From a virus: a DNA stretch of 47,681 nt. Location of the stretch: positions 1 through 47,681 of the IMG/VR virus record IMGVR_UViG_3300005253_000047; one strand, written 5' to 3'. Both the position numbers and the translations under genes were made by a program. The notes below the pieces were generated by a model, which made no database searches, had not been told where the DNA came from, and was given only the letters and a program-made list of their open reading frames with translations. Positions 13,272 through 20,621 of this stretch are shown piece after piece; the stretch's first letter is position 1; each line of letters starts with the position of its first letter.

Positions 13272-14933
13272 ATGTCGCTAGTTAAACCCAAACCCATAGT
13301 TGGCCTCGACACTGAGGTTCAGAATGAGCCGGATGTGTGGTGTGTTGGAATAGCGGACAACAAGAGGCGAACGGCTAGCCAGGACTTGGAAACGTTTCCC
13401 CTCCGTGAGGTGATGCCCGTATTCCACAATGCGAAGTACGACGTGCCCCGTTTGGCTAGAGCCGGTGTGAAATATGATGACTGGCACGACACCATTATTG
13501 AGGCCCATCTCTTAGGATACAAGCCCTTGAACCTACCGTTCCTGTCCGAAACGTTCAATGGAGTCCATCTGGACAAGACCTTCGTCAAGGAGCGGAAGAC
13601 CAAGACCTTCGATCAGCGTCCACAAGAGACCCTGGAGGGCTGTTCACTGGATGCCTGGGCGTCCTACCAACTACATCAGCAATGGTACCCCGAGCTTGAG
13701 CACCGGGGCCTGATTCCGCTGTACGAGAAAGAGAAGAAGGTCACCCGTGTCCTGTGGGAGATGGAGAACCGAGGGCTCCCCCTCGATGAGGGCCGAGTCA
13801 AGATTGCAGCCCGGAATCTCATTCAGAGTATGGGCCGACTTGAGATTACGCTACGTCGCTATGGGATTGAGAATCCTAATGACAAGACGCTCATCGGCCA
13901 GAAGTTCTGGCGGGGTAAAGGGCGTGTTAAGACTACGAAGACTGGTCAATTGGCTACTGGAAAGGACATTCTAAAAGCCTACCGAAAACCCGAGGAGGTA
14001 GAGTGGACCGACGCTGTTATTGAGTGGAGGGCACTGGATAAGCTGAAGTCTACTTACCTCAATAAGTATCTAGGACTGGAGCGTCTTCATCCTAACTTCA
14101 ACCAGACCGGTACCATCTCCTGGAGGTTCTCTTGCTCAGACCCGAATCTCCAGAACGTGCCAAAAAGCAAAACGATGCCCCTGTACCAGCTATTCGTAGC
14201 TCCCGAAGGGTGGACATTCATCAGTGCGGACTACTCTCAGCTTGAGTTACGTCACTTGGCTAATATCTCTCGGGATAAGGCAATGCTGGATGCGTACCTA
14301 CGTGGGGATGATCTTCACCAGGATGCCTTGGACAATACGCCCATTCTCCGCAAGATGTACGAGACAGGCGACCCCTTCCTCATGGATAAGGCTCGACGAT
14401 GGGCCAAGGTCCGTAACTTTGGAATCGCTTATGGAATCACAGCCATCGGCCTGGCACCTAAGATGGAAGTCGAAATAGAGGAAGCCGAGGAATTTATCCA
14501 GGACTGGTACCGTCGCTACCCCGACGTATTACCGTGGCAAGCACTCCAGGTGGCCCACGCTGAAGAGTTCGGGTATGTCCTGACCGGTGAGGACCGGCCC
14601 TTGTATGTACCCGGTATCCATCTGGAGCGCGGGCGTCTTCGTGGCCATGCTGAGAATCAGTGCATCAACCTCCCGGTACAGGGAGGGGGAGCCGAGATAG
14701 TCAAGGACGCGATGCTCCGGTGCAATGAGTACCTAGTGTGTCAAGTCCATGACGAGTTGCTCTATCTAGTACCCACCCACCTGGCTGAGGAGTACGAGAA
14801 ATACCTCTTCGAGGCTCTGGCCGATGACCGATATGAGGTACCATACCCGGTGGAAATCCACGTTGGTGCTTCGTGGGGTGACATCAAGCATATCCCCGAG
14901 GTGATGTTTGACGACGATGACGAAGAGGAGTAA
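13272..14933 (+). CDS. polA: DNA polymerase, family A, with 3'-5' exonuclease
   Basis: 553 residues; the replicative polymerase candidate. The exonuclease domain shows GLDTE (Asp13, Glu15), HNAKYDV and LDAWA. Polymerase motif A is FISADYSQLELRH (Asp320), motif B RRWAKVRNFGIAYGIT (about 376-391) and motif C VHDE (492-495). The 5' nuclease domain of bacterial Pol I is absent, as usual in phages. Ribosome site GGGAGGATGGTGCGG is reasonable. A motif copy (GGGAGGGGGAG) lies in the QGGGAE codons. Confidence 0.97.
   Translation: MSLVKPKPIVGLDTEVQNEPDVWCVGIADNKRRTASQDLETFPLREVMPVFHNAKYDVPRLARAGVKYDDWHDTIIEAHLLGYKPLNLPFLSETFNGVHLDKTFVKERKTKTFDQRPQETLEGCSLDAWASYQLHQQWYPELEHRGLIPLYEKEKKVTRVLWEMENRGLPLDEGRVKIAARNLIQSMGRLEITLRRYGIENPNDKTLIGQKFWRGKGRVKTTKTGQLATGKDILKAYRKPEEVEWTDAVIEWRALDKLKSTYLNKYLGLERLHPNFNQTGTISWRFSCSDPNLQNVPKSKTMPLYQLFVAPEGWTFISADYSQLELRHLANISRDKAMLDAYLRGDDLHQDALDNTPILRKMYETGDPFLMDKARRWAKVRNFGIAYGITAIGLAPKMEVEIEEAEEFIQDWYRRYPDVLPWQALQVAHAEEFGYVLTGEDRPLYVPGIHLERGRLRGHAENQCINLPVQGGGAEIVKDAMLRCNEYLVCQVHDELLYLVPTHLAEEYEKYLFEALADDRYEVPYPVEIHVGASWGDIKHIPEVMFDDDDEEE
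14681..14691 (+). repeat. GGGAGGGGGAG motif copy 4
   Basis: Exact plus-strand 11-mer in the polymerase gene, starting at codon position 3. Confidence 0.9.
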
Positions 14934-14968
14934 AATAGAGAGACCCCGTATACCAAGGAGGCCCTCTT

Positions 14969-15826
14969 TTGGAACTATATGAGATTGCCGTAGACACTCA
15001 ACCGTCCCTTACCCTACCATGGGACGAAACACGTCTGATGCCAGTAGGAGATGTCCAAGCTGGAGCATCCGGCGCCGACATCGACAAGTTCAAGCGGCAC
15101 ATTGACTGGGGAATGAAACAAGGTGCATACTTCATAAGTATGGGGGACATGGTGGATATGCCCTCTCCCAGTGGACGCCGAAAGATTAAGAACGCCGACT
15201 TCTACGACTCAGTAATGGATGACCTAACCGATGCTGCTGAAAGGCATTTAGAAGAAATCCTCAGTATCGTCAGAGGTACTGAGGGTCGTTGGTTGGGGTG
15301 GTTAGAGGGCCACCACTACTGGGACTTTGGTGGAGGAGTCACTACCGATACCATCCTGGCTCAGAAGACGAAAGCTCCTTTTCTAGGGACTTGTTCGATT
15401 GTCCAGTTAAAGTTTAACGATGGCAACAAGCATGGTATTAAATGCCAGATATGGAGTCATCACGGGGAAGGTTCAGGAATGACTATGGCAGCACCCCTGA
15501 ACAAGCTGGAACGTATGATGTCCCGGTTCCCTACGGTGGATATATTTATCCTGGGCCACTACTCCCGGAAGGCGGGGTATCCTGTTGATGCTCTAGTCCC
15601 AGTATTCGGCAAGCGACCTAAATTGGTTGCGAAGCGTCGTATACTGGCAGTTACCGGAGGATTTGCTAAGGGATATGAGGCCGGTTCCCGTCGCAACGGT
15701 CGAGCAGGTGGTAGCTATGTTGAAGCGGCCATGATGCCCCCCACCAATCTGGGTGGTGTGGTAATTTATATCCGGCCCGTACATTCTGGCGGCGAGTCGC
15801 GCTTGGACTTGAATATCAGTTTGTAG
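14969..15826 (+). CDS. Calcineurin-like metallophosphoesterase
   Basis: 285 residues, TTG start with AAGGAGGCC upstream. VGDVQAG, SMGDMVD, LEGHHYW, WSHHGEG and LGHYSRK correspond to the metal-ligand motifs of the binuclear metallophosphoesterase fold, with substitutions (Q for H in motif 1, EGHHY for GNHD). Many phages place such a protein next to replication genes; it could be a nuclease or phosphatase. Last gene before the promoter at 15836. Confidence 0.8.
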   Translation: MELYEIAVDTQPSLTLPWDETRLMPVGDVQAGASGADIDKFKRHIDWGMKQGAYFISMGDMVDMPSPSGRRKIKNADFYDSVMDDLTDAAERHLEEILSIVRGTEGRWLGWLEGHHYWDFGGGVTTDTILAQKTKAPFLGTCSIVQLKFNDGNKHGIKCQIWSHHGEGSGMTMAAPLNKLERMMSRFPTVDIFILGHYSRKAGYPVDALVPVFGKRPKLVAKRRILAVTGGFAKGYEAGSRRNGRAGGSYVEAAMMPPTNLGGVVIYIRPVHSGGESRLDLNISL

Positions 15827-15835
15827 GTATCCAAC

Positions 15836-15864
15836 TTGACACGCCTGGACCTATCCTGTATAGT
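15836..15864 (+). promoter_or_regulatory. Strong sigma70-type promoter
   Basis: TTGACA, 17-base spacer, TATAGT. Shares CTTGACACGCCTGG with the promoter at 2842. Predicted transcript start is near 15871, where TGGAGGGGGAG, a near-copy of the genome-wide motif, begins. Confidence 0.85.
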
Positions 15865-15885
15865 AAATGATGGAGGGGGAGAACA

Positions 15886-15940
15886 GGGGAGGCGGAACTA
15901 AGACCGTATGAGACAGTCAGTTCCGGCCTCCCCGCTCTTT
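15886..15940 (+). terminator. Long hairpin, terminator or attenuator
   Basis: GGGGAGGCGGAACT (15886-15899) pairs with AGTTCCGGCCTCCCC (15919-15933), 13 pairs with one small bulge, followed by GCTCTTT. It begins about 15 bases after the predicted transcript start, so most transcripts could end here as a small RNA of about 70 bases. Confidence 0.65.
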
Positions 15941-15963
15941 AACCTCAACAGGAGCAAACCAAT

Positions 15964-16311
15964 ATGAACATGCTAGCCAAAGATTACATCAAGAGGTACG
16001 TCCACCCAGACTACCAGTCCTATTCCCAGGTGGTTATGTCTTATGCCCGTAAGGGCATACACATGCCTCTTCAACCGGACCAGCCGGTCCCGGACAATGA
16101 CCCTGGTGGACCAGCCGGTGATAACGTCACCGTCTTTATCCAGATGGATACCGATGCGATGCCTGCTGAACTTATCAGGGACCACAATTGCAAGGATGGC
16201 TGGGTCTGCAAGGACCATGAGGACCAACCCGAGGGTCACACCGAGTGCTTCGGTGGGTCCGTCCGCTGTGAATATCCACACTGCACCGCCGAGGCCGACG
16301 CAGCGGTGTAG
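15964..16311 (+). CDS. Hypothetical protein with cysteine-rich C-terminus
   Basis: 115 residues, unrecognised. The C-terminal half has cysteines and histidines (DHNCKDGWVCKDH, TECFGG, RCEYPHC) that could bind metal. Preceded by AACAGGAGC. It is the gene read through the hairpin at 15886 and lies just before the tRNA-like array. Confidence 0.65.
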   Translation: MNMLAKDYIKRYVHPDYQSYSQVVMSYARKGIHMPLQPDQPVPDNDPGGPAGDNVTVFIQMDTDAMPAELIRDHNCKDGWVCKDHEDQPEGHTECFGGSVRCEYPHCTAEADAAV

Positions 16312-16376
16312 AACAGTTCCTAATCCTGCGGTGGCCTTTCCGGTGGGGCCTGCTATCGCATCAACATCGGTATCAT

Positions 16377-16453
16377 TGGGGGGTAGAGAAACGGCAATCT
16401 CACTGGCCTCATCAAGCCGGAGACACCTGGTTCGACTCCAGGCCCCCTTACCA
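16377..16453 (+). tRNA. tRNA, Met-like (CAT) with 8-base anticodon loop
   Basis: Cloverleaf: acceptor TGGGGGG with CCCCCTT (first pair mismatched), D stem GAGA/TCTC, anticodon stem CTGGC/GCCGG, T arm CCTGG-TTCGACT-CCAGG, discriminator A and encoded CCA. The anticodon loop is CTCATCAA, the elongator Met loop CTCATAA with an extra C after the anticodon. Decoding ability is uncertain. Confidence 0.75.
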
Positions 16454-16529
16454 TGGAACGATTAGTGTAACGGAAAGCACATGGGCAGGCCGTAACGTCT
16501 GAGGAGCCGTTCGACTCGGCTAGTTCTAC
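16454..16529 (+). tRNA. tRNA-like gene, irregular anticodon arm
   Basis: Begins directly after the CCA of the preceding tRNA. The T arm AGCCG-TTCGACT-CGGCT is perfect and the acceptor TGGAACG/AGTTCTA has six of seven pairs. D arm GTG/CAC contains CGG. The best anticodon arm is CAGGC/GTCTG with a 6-base loop, CGTAAC, and abnormal spacing. No encoded CCA. Anticodon cannot be assigned. Confidence 0.45.
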
Positions 16530-16536
16530 TACTTAA

Positions 16537-16609
16537 CGGGTGAAAGTGTTAAGTGCACACCGGTCGTGGAGGCCGGAAGTACCGGGGTAGCGTCCGGCAG
16601 ACCCGACCA
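16537..16609 (+). tRNA. tRNA-like gene with G33 anticodon loop, encoded CCA
   Basis: Acceptor CGGGT pairs with ACCCG (two inner mismatches), D stem GTG/CAC, anticodon stem CCGGT/GCCGG with loop CGTGGAG, T stem with four pairs and an 8-base non-canonical loop, then A and CCA. By position the anticodon is TGG (Pro), but position 33 is G where nearly all tRNAs have U. Confidence 0.4.
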
Positions 16610-16610
16610 T

Positions 16611-16686
16611 GGCGCGGTAGCTCAATTTGGCAGAGCACCACCGGTGGACGGTGGAGACGAAGGTTCGTTCCCTTCCCGCGCCTCCA
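16611..16686 (+). tRNA. tRNA, TGG by position (Pro-like), G33 anticodon loop
   Basis: Well-formed cloverleaf: acceptor GGCGCGG/CCGCGCC (7 pairs), D arm GCTC-AATTTGGCA-GAGC, anticodon stem CCACC/GGTGG, T arm GAAGG-TTCGTTC-CCTTC, discriminator T and encoded CCA. The anticodon loop GGTGGAC lacks U33. The neighbouring gene starts eight bases downstream. Confidence 0.75.
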
Positions 16687-16693
16687 ACCTCTT

Positions 16694-17197
16694 ATGAACA
16701 CCTACAACGGGCATGACCCGTCTATCCACACTCTCTTCTCGGAAGACCGCGTGTATCGTTACCTGTGGGTCAAACAGGTCATTCCGGGCAACCCCCGTAT
16801 CTGTCTCTTCCTCATGCTCAACCCGTCCACGGCGGACGAGTTCGGCCCGGACCCTACTGTAGCCAAGTGCATCAAGTTCGCTCGTAAGTGGGACTATGGC
16901 GTGCTGATCGTAGTCAATCTATTCGCATTGAGGAGCACAGACCCTACGAATCTCAAGCGGGTGGTGGACCCAGTCGGTCCCGCGAACGACTTCTACATCC
17001 GAGCCATGGCTCTTAAGGCACAGCACGCTATCTGTGCATGGGGTAATCACGGCGCCCTGAACGGTCGGTCGGACGAGGTAGTGAAGATGCTCAAAGAAAC
17101 TGGCGTATTGCTGTATTGCTTGGATACTAATAACTCGGGAGAACCTAAGCACCCACTATACATCCCGGATAAACAGGAGCTTCAATGTTTCTCTTAA
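16694..17197 (+). CDS. DUF1643 protein
   Basis: 167 residues from ATG 16694, just after the tRNA. YRYLWVKQV, LFLMLNPSTAD, VVNLFALRSTDP and AWGNHG are the conserved blocks of DUF1643, a family found in phages and bacteria with no firmly known function. A longer frame from 16553 would run through tRNA sequence and was rejected. Overlaps the next gene by 13 bases. Confidence 0.85.
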   Translation: MNTYNGHDPSIHTLFSEDRVYRYLWVKQVIPGNPRICLFLMLNPSTADEFGPDPTVAKCIKFARKWDYGVLIVVNLFALRSTDPTNLKRVVDPVGPANDFYIRAMALKAQHAICAWGNHGALNGRSDEVVKMLKETGVLLYCLDTNNSGEPKHPLYIPDKQELQCFS

Positions 17198-17409
17198 TGA
17201 AGATTAACCTACTCATGCTAATTGGCGCGATTGCGGCAGTAGTGGTGCCATTCGTCCTCAGCTTACTGGTGCTTGTGGTTCCAGTGGTTGTAGTTCCCTG
17301 GGCCATCTACCAGATAAGCAAAGGTCCAGGAGCCCCGAAATCTGGCGACGTGGTAAGGCAGACCGGCCCTAACACTCCTCCACAGGTCTTCCAGGTCACC
17401 CCGGCCTAG
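17185..17409 (+). CDS. Small hydrophobic membrane protein
   Basis: 74 residues, unrecognised. Residues about 5-45 form one or two membrane segments dominated by Val, Leu and Ile, followed by a polar, Pro-rich tail. Second holin-like candidate by topology only. Confidence 0.6.
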   Translation: MFLLMKINLLMLIGAIAAVVVPFVLSLLVLVVPVVVVPWAIYQISKGPGAPKSGDVVRQTGPNTPPQVFQVTPA

Positions 17410-17421
17410 TTATCAAACTTT

Positions 17422-17439
17422 TTGAGGTTTATACCACAA
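17422..17439. promoter_or_regulatory. 18-bp palindromic site 4
   Basis: TTGAGGTTTATACCACAA; its last base is the A of the macro-domain start codon, and its GAGG can act as ribosome site. Confidence 0.7.
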
Positions 17440-17882
17440 TGAAAATTGTGACTGGCGATATTTGGAAATACCCCGCCGACGTAATTTGCATCCCGACCAA
17501 TGGATTCATCAAGCGAAACGGCGCCGCAGTGATGGGTCGGGGAGTGGCAAAGCAAGCCACACAGAGATTTATCGGCATTGAGTTCACAATAGGTGAACAT
17601 CTCAAGTGGAATGGTAATGAGGTAGGATGGATTGACTGGTTCAACCAGTGGTTCCTCACATTCCCAACCAAACATCACTGGTCCCAGGAATCGGATATGG
17701 ACCTAATTGATGAGTCAACCTATGTACTAAGAAACCTGGCCCTGGATAATCCCGAAGCTATCTTTGTACTACCCCGACCAGGCTGTGGAAATGGAGGTCT
17801 GGACTGGAACGATGTGGAACCTCGGATAGCGGGACTCTTGCCGGACAACGTACACGTTATTGACCGAGAGGTATCGCCATGA
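17439..17882 (+). CDS. Macro-domain protein (ADP-ribose-related)
   Basis: 147 residues. GDIWKYPADVICIPTNGF, AAVMGRGVAKQA and LPRPGCGNGGLDW match the nucleotide-binding segments of macro domains, which bind or hydrolyse ADP-ribose derivatives. In a phage such a protein could reverse host ADP-ribosylation of DNA or protein, or process ADP-ribose metabolites; that role is inference. The start codon abuts palindromic site 4, suggesting regulation separate from upstream genes. ATGA overlap with the next gene. Confidence 0.82.
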   Translation: MKIVTGDIWKYPADVICIPTNGFIKRNGAAVMGRGVAKQATQRFIGIEFTIGEHLKWNGNEVGWIDWFNQWFLTFPTKHHWSQESDMDLIDESTYVLRNLALDNPEAIFVLPRPGCGNGGLDWNDVEPRIAGLLPDNVHVIDREVSP

Positions 17883-18055
17883 CTTCCACGCCTAACACAA
17901 GATGTTCTCACGACGAGCAAGGATTCAGCTTACATGGAAGATGCCTTGATTGCGGGGCGCAGGTACACTACAGTGCGGTTCTGGAGCGTCGGGCCTACGA
18001 GCGTAGGATGGCGGGAGGGGGAGCAGGAAAGCCAGTACGGAAGGAGGAAAGCTGA
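17879..18055 (+). CDS. Small zinc-ribbon protein
   Basis: 58 residues, unrecognised. RCSHDE and GRCLDCGAQ give a C-H...CxxC metal site; the C-terminus is basic. Coupled to both neighbours (ATGA and TGATG). Contains a motif copy at 18013. Confidence 0.55.
   Translation: MTSTPNTRCSHDEQGFSLHGRCLDCGAQVHYSAVLERRAYERRMAGGGAGKPVRKEES
18013..18023 (+). repeat. GGGAGGGGGAG motif copy 5
   Basis: Exact plus-strand 11-mer in the zinc-ribbon gene, starting at codon position 3. Confidence 0.9.
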
Positions 18056-18252
18056 TGGTACACCTATATTCGGTGACGTTCCTAGAGCATACGACTCAAC
18101 AGATCGCGGACACACCCGAGCAGGCCGAAGTATTTGCACTGGCTTGGTTAAAGTCTCATCTCACCGATACTAAAGGGCGGGAGCATACGACTTGTGCGGT
18201 GGTTGTAAAGCAGTCCAAACCGGGGAAGGGAAACCATCAGATAGTGGACTAG
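18055..18252 (+). CDS. Hypothetical 65-residue protein
   Basis: Unrecognised; small alpha/beta pattern. Last gene of the left plus-strand block. AAGGAGGAAAGCTG upstream is a strong ribosome site. Its TAG stop shares CTAG with the stop of the convergent minus-strand gene. Confidence 0.65.
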   Translation: MVHLYSVTFLEHTTQQIADTPEQAEVFALAWLKSHLTDTKGREHTTCAVVVKQSKPGKGNHQIVD

Positions 18253-18494
18253 CTGCCGATAAAGGAGAAGATGTTCTCGGCTAGCCAGGCACCACCGGCG
18301 CCCAGTATGCCACCAATCCCGGCCCATCTTCCCTTCGATGAAGAGGAAGTGTGAGGCCGGGATTCTTTTATGATGTGGGCCAGGTAGCCGAAGCCAAAGA
18401 ACATGAGGTCCGCTTGGGAGGCGTTCTCAATTCCTTTCTCGAAGACCCGCTCGGTGGCCTCATCAATGTGGCGTTGTGCCTGGTCACCGTTCAC
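18249..18494 (-). CDS. Small protein with C-terminal membrane segment
   Basis: 81 residues, GTG start overlapping the upstream stop (TAGTG). The N-terminal half is charged and helical; the C-terminal 28 residues (GIGGILGAGGAWLAENIFSF and flanks) could cross the membrane. Last gene of the late operon, where lysis genes often lie, so a holin or spanin-like role is possible but unproven. Confidence 0.6.
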   Translation of the reverse strand: MNGDQAQRHIDEATERVFEKGIENASQADLMFFGFGYLAHIIKESRPHTSSSSKGRWAGIGGILGAGGAWLAENIFSFIGS

Positions 18495-18700
18495 TACTCG
18501 TCTTCAACCTCGGGTTCTTCATTGACGTTAACCAGAGCGGAGAGTCGGGCTATCTCAGCAGCCTGTTTCCTCAACAACCGCTTCTGGACGATATTCACTA
18601 GGGATAGTTGTAATTGGGGATTAGCTTTAAGTAGTTCTTCAAAGTCTTCTGGTAAAACTGCCAAGCCTTCCGGGGTTTTTTCATCGACTAGGTCTTGCAT
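18494..18700 (-). CDS. Hypothetical helical protein
   Basis: 68 residues, unrecognised. A likely coiled coil over about residues 20-55 with an acidic C-terminus. Strong ribosome site AAGGAGGAATCT. Confidence 0.65.
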   Translation of the reverse strand: MQDLVDEKTPEGLAVLPEDFEELLKANPQLQLSLVNIVQKRLLRKQAAEIARLSALVNVNEEPEVEDE

Positions 18701-18710
18701 AGATTCCTCC

Positions 18711-18941
18711 TTAAAATGTCGGTTTGACCACGTTGTCTTGCGCTATGCTTAACTCGAACGCCAGCATTCCCTCAATTAATCGGTCGAATAGGAGGTCAAT
18801 AAGCTGGCCAGCATTTGACCCCGAAACTCCGATAGTGAAATCTATATAAGTCTGGAGACGTACTAACCTTGAGTTAGTAATTTCCAGGTTGTTATCAGTG
18901 AGAGCGAAGAAGTCCTTAATATTTTGGTTCGTCGCGGCCAC
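18711..18941 (-). CDS. Hypothetical protein
   Basis: 76 residues from GTG, unrecognised, helical. It lies downstream of the fibre-like gene and may be a tail accessory protein by position. Confidence 0.5.
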   Translation of the reverse strand: MAATNQNIKDFFALTDNNLEITNSRLVRLQTYIDFTIGVSGSNAGQLIDLLFDRLIEGMLAFELSIAQDNVVKPTF

Positions 18942-18953
18942 ATTAAATCCTGT

Positions 18954-19031
18954 TCAAACTGAGGTTGATATCTCGGGTAGAGGTATAGCACCGGCATCAT
19001 CGAACAGGACATTCCCGCCTCTACTAGCCAT
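18954..19031 (-). CDS. Possible 25-residue peptide
   Basis: A 25-codon frame whose ATG overlaps the stop of the fibre-like gene (TAATG), indicating translational coupling. Too short for family assignment. Confidence 0.4.
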   Translation of the reverse strand: MASRGGNVLFDDAGAIPLPEISTSV

Positions 19032-20299
19032 TACAGCACTGACCTCCCAATCTCACGCCAAGCTTGAGTTCCACCAATCTCACCCAACCTCAAAGTCAGA
19101 GTATCACCTGCGGAGGGAACAAAATCGGCGGACCCGTCAAGAAGGATTGTGATGTTTGTGGTCGAAGTCGCTTGAGCATCCTTCACTGTAGCAGTTGAGG
19201 TAAACATCAGAGTGACCTTAGCCCCATTCTGCCAGCCCAAGTTGGATAAAAGGTTGATGTCCGTAGTGCCTGTGATTTCAAAAGTGTTGCCATCAGTCCC
19301 AAGGACTAAGTTGTTGGTCGAGCCTACATCAGCACCTTGAGATTCCAGCAACCGACCGCTGACAATAGCAACACCACCAGACGCTACATACACTGTCCAG
19401 CTTTCCGTCTGCGTAATATTACTGCCAGCTACAGGTGCACCCTTCAAATACAGTGAAGAGGCACGGGATACAACAGTACCTTGATCCGCAGTATTGGTAA
19501 TCTGACCCAGGTAAAGTGATTGGCCATCCAAGGCGGTTATCAGTACACCACCATCCCAGTCTACGTTTACATCTTTAGTTTCAATTAGCCGCCAGGTAGA
19601 GCTATTGGCTGAAGTTAAACTTACTTGATCTGCGGCATCGAACAGTGCGGCAACATAGTTGGCAACGGCTATACTCTCAGTAAGCCGGAGCATCTCGTGG
19701 GCACCGGCGATTAGGGAGTATTGGTCCGCTCCATTAGAACCGCCTCCAGTATCTAAGTCGTTTGTAAACGCATAGACTGGGTTAGTACCAGTAGCCGTCT
19801 CGTTTCGTATAGATACTGTAGGAGATGAGACTGCACCATTAAAAGCAGAACCAGCCCAAATAAATCTATTAACGCCAGCAATGCTCACGCCGATAATATC
19901 GTCAGCAATGGCATAAAAACCAAACCCACCATTACCGAATCCAATGGTAGGAGTAACCGGATCATTAAGGACTGGAAATAATACCTGCTGGTTGCTGGCA
20001 TCAATCCGCATCGCTTCGATGCTATTGCCGCCCGTATTAGTGAAGAATACGATGTCGCCATCCGCCGTGATGTTGGAAACAATGAGAGAGTTGGCGGGGA
20101 TGGCTACGGCATAGACAGATGTCCCGACAATGACGTTGGTTAGTTCCTCATTAGCGGACAACCCGGCACTATTTAGGACTAAGACAATATCGCCGTCTGT
20201 ACCAAGCCGAAGAAGAATGTTGTCGTTGAGGGTGAGGTTCGCCCGAAGAATACCCAGAGGACCCGAACCTACAGTTATTTGAGAGTTAATCATGTTCAT
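19031..20299 (-). CDS. Putative tail fibre or receptor-binding protein
   Basis: 422 residues, rich in Gly, Ser, Thr, Asn and hydrophobic beta strands, with no obvious catalytic motifs. Repeated short strand-turn patterns such as DGDIVLVLNSAG and DGDIVFFTNTGG resemble fibre or spike shafts. Located after the propeller-like tail gene at the end of the late block, a usual place for host-recognition genes. Confidence 0.6.
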   Translation of the reverse strand: MNMINSQITVGSGPLGILRANLTLNDNILLRLGTDGDIVLVLNSAGLSANEELTNVIVGTSVYAVAIPANSLIVSNITADGDIVFFTNTGGNSIEAMRIDASNQQVLFPVLNDPVTPTIGFGNGGFGFYAIADDIIGVSIAGVNRFIWAGSAFNGAVSSPTVSIRNETATGTNPVYAFTNDLDTGGGSNGADQYSLIAGAHEMLRLTESIAVANYVAALFDAADQVSLTSANSSTWRLIETKDVNVDWDGGVLITALDGQSLYLGQITNTADQGTVVSRASSLYLKGAPVAGSNITQTESWTVYVASGGVAIVSGRLLESQGADVGSTNNLVLGTDGNTFEITGTTDINLLSNLGWQNGAKVTLMFTSTATVKDAQATSTTNITILLDGSADFVPSAGDTLTLRLGEIGGTQAWREIGRSVL

Positions 20300-20571
20300 T
20301 AGACAGCCACCCAGTCTAGGCCCTCACCATTTACAGCGACATCAATCTTGATGAGGGCTGGATTGGAAATAGGAATCGTTAAACCGGTACTGGGAATAGT
20401 AATCTTCTGGGATTCCGTGGTTAAATCCACCAACTGAACGACATCAGTATTGGTAGTCAGAGGCAGTAGAAATACCGAAGTACAATTGATATCCCGAGTT
20501 GTGAGTTCTTCGGCAGTTCCCGTTACCGCAACGGTCTTGGTGCCTACCGCTATTGGTATTGCTTCAGCCAT
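20299..20571 (-). CDS. Small beta-rich virion protein
   Basis: 90 residues, predicted all-beta, unrecognised. Ribosome site GTGAGGGATTATT. Sits between the propeller-like protein and the fibre candidate, so a small tail component is likely. Confidence 0.55.
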   Translation of the reverse strand: MAEAIPIAVGTKTVAVTGTAEELTTRDINCTSVFLLPLTTNTDVVQLVDLTTESQKITIPSTGLTIPISNPALIKIDVAVNGEGLDWVAV

Positions 20572-20602
20572 AATAATCCCTCACTAAGAGTGTATCAGAT
20601 AC

Positions 20603-20613
20603 GGGAGGGGGAG
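20603..20613 (+). repeat. GGGAGGGGGAG motif copy 6
   Basis: Exact plus-strand 11-mer in the gap between two minus-strand genes. Confidence 0.9.
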
Positions 20614-20621
20614 CGCTACCC

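Noticed and set aside
10971-14933. Diaminopurine (Z) genome system
   Set aside because: The dATP/dGTP hydrolase-like gene and polymerase A suggested it, but no PurZ or HD-type DatZ gene was found.
20568-20590. CCCTCACTAA resembles the T3 RNA polymerase promoter
   Set aside because: It is on the strand opposite to local transcription, occurs once, overlaps the ribosome site of the minus-strand gene, and no phage RNA polymerase gene is present.
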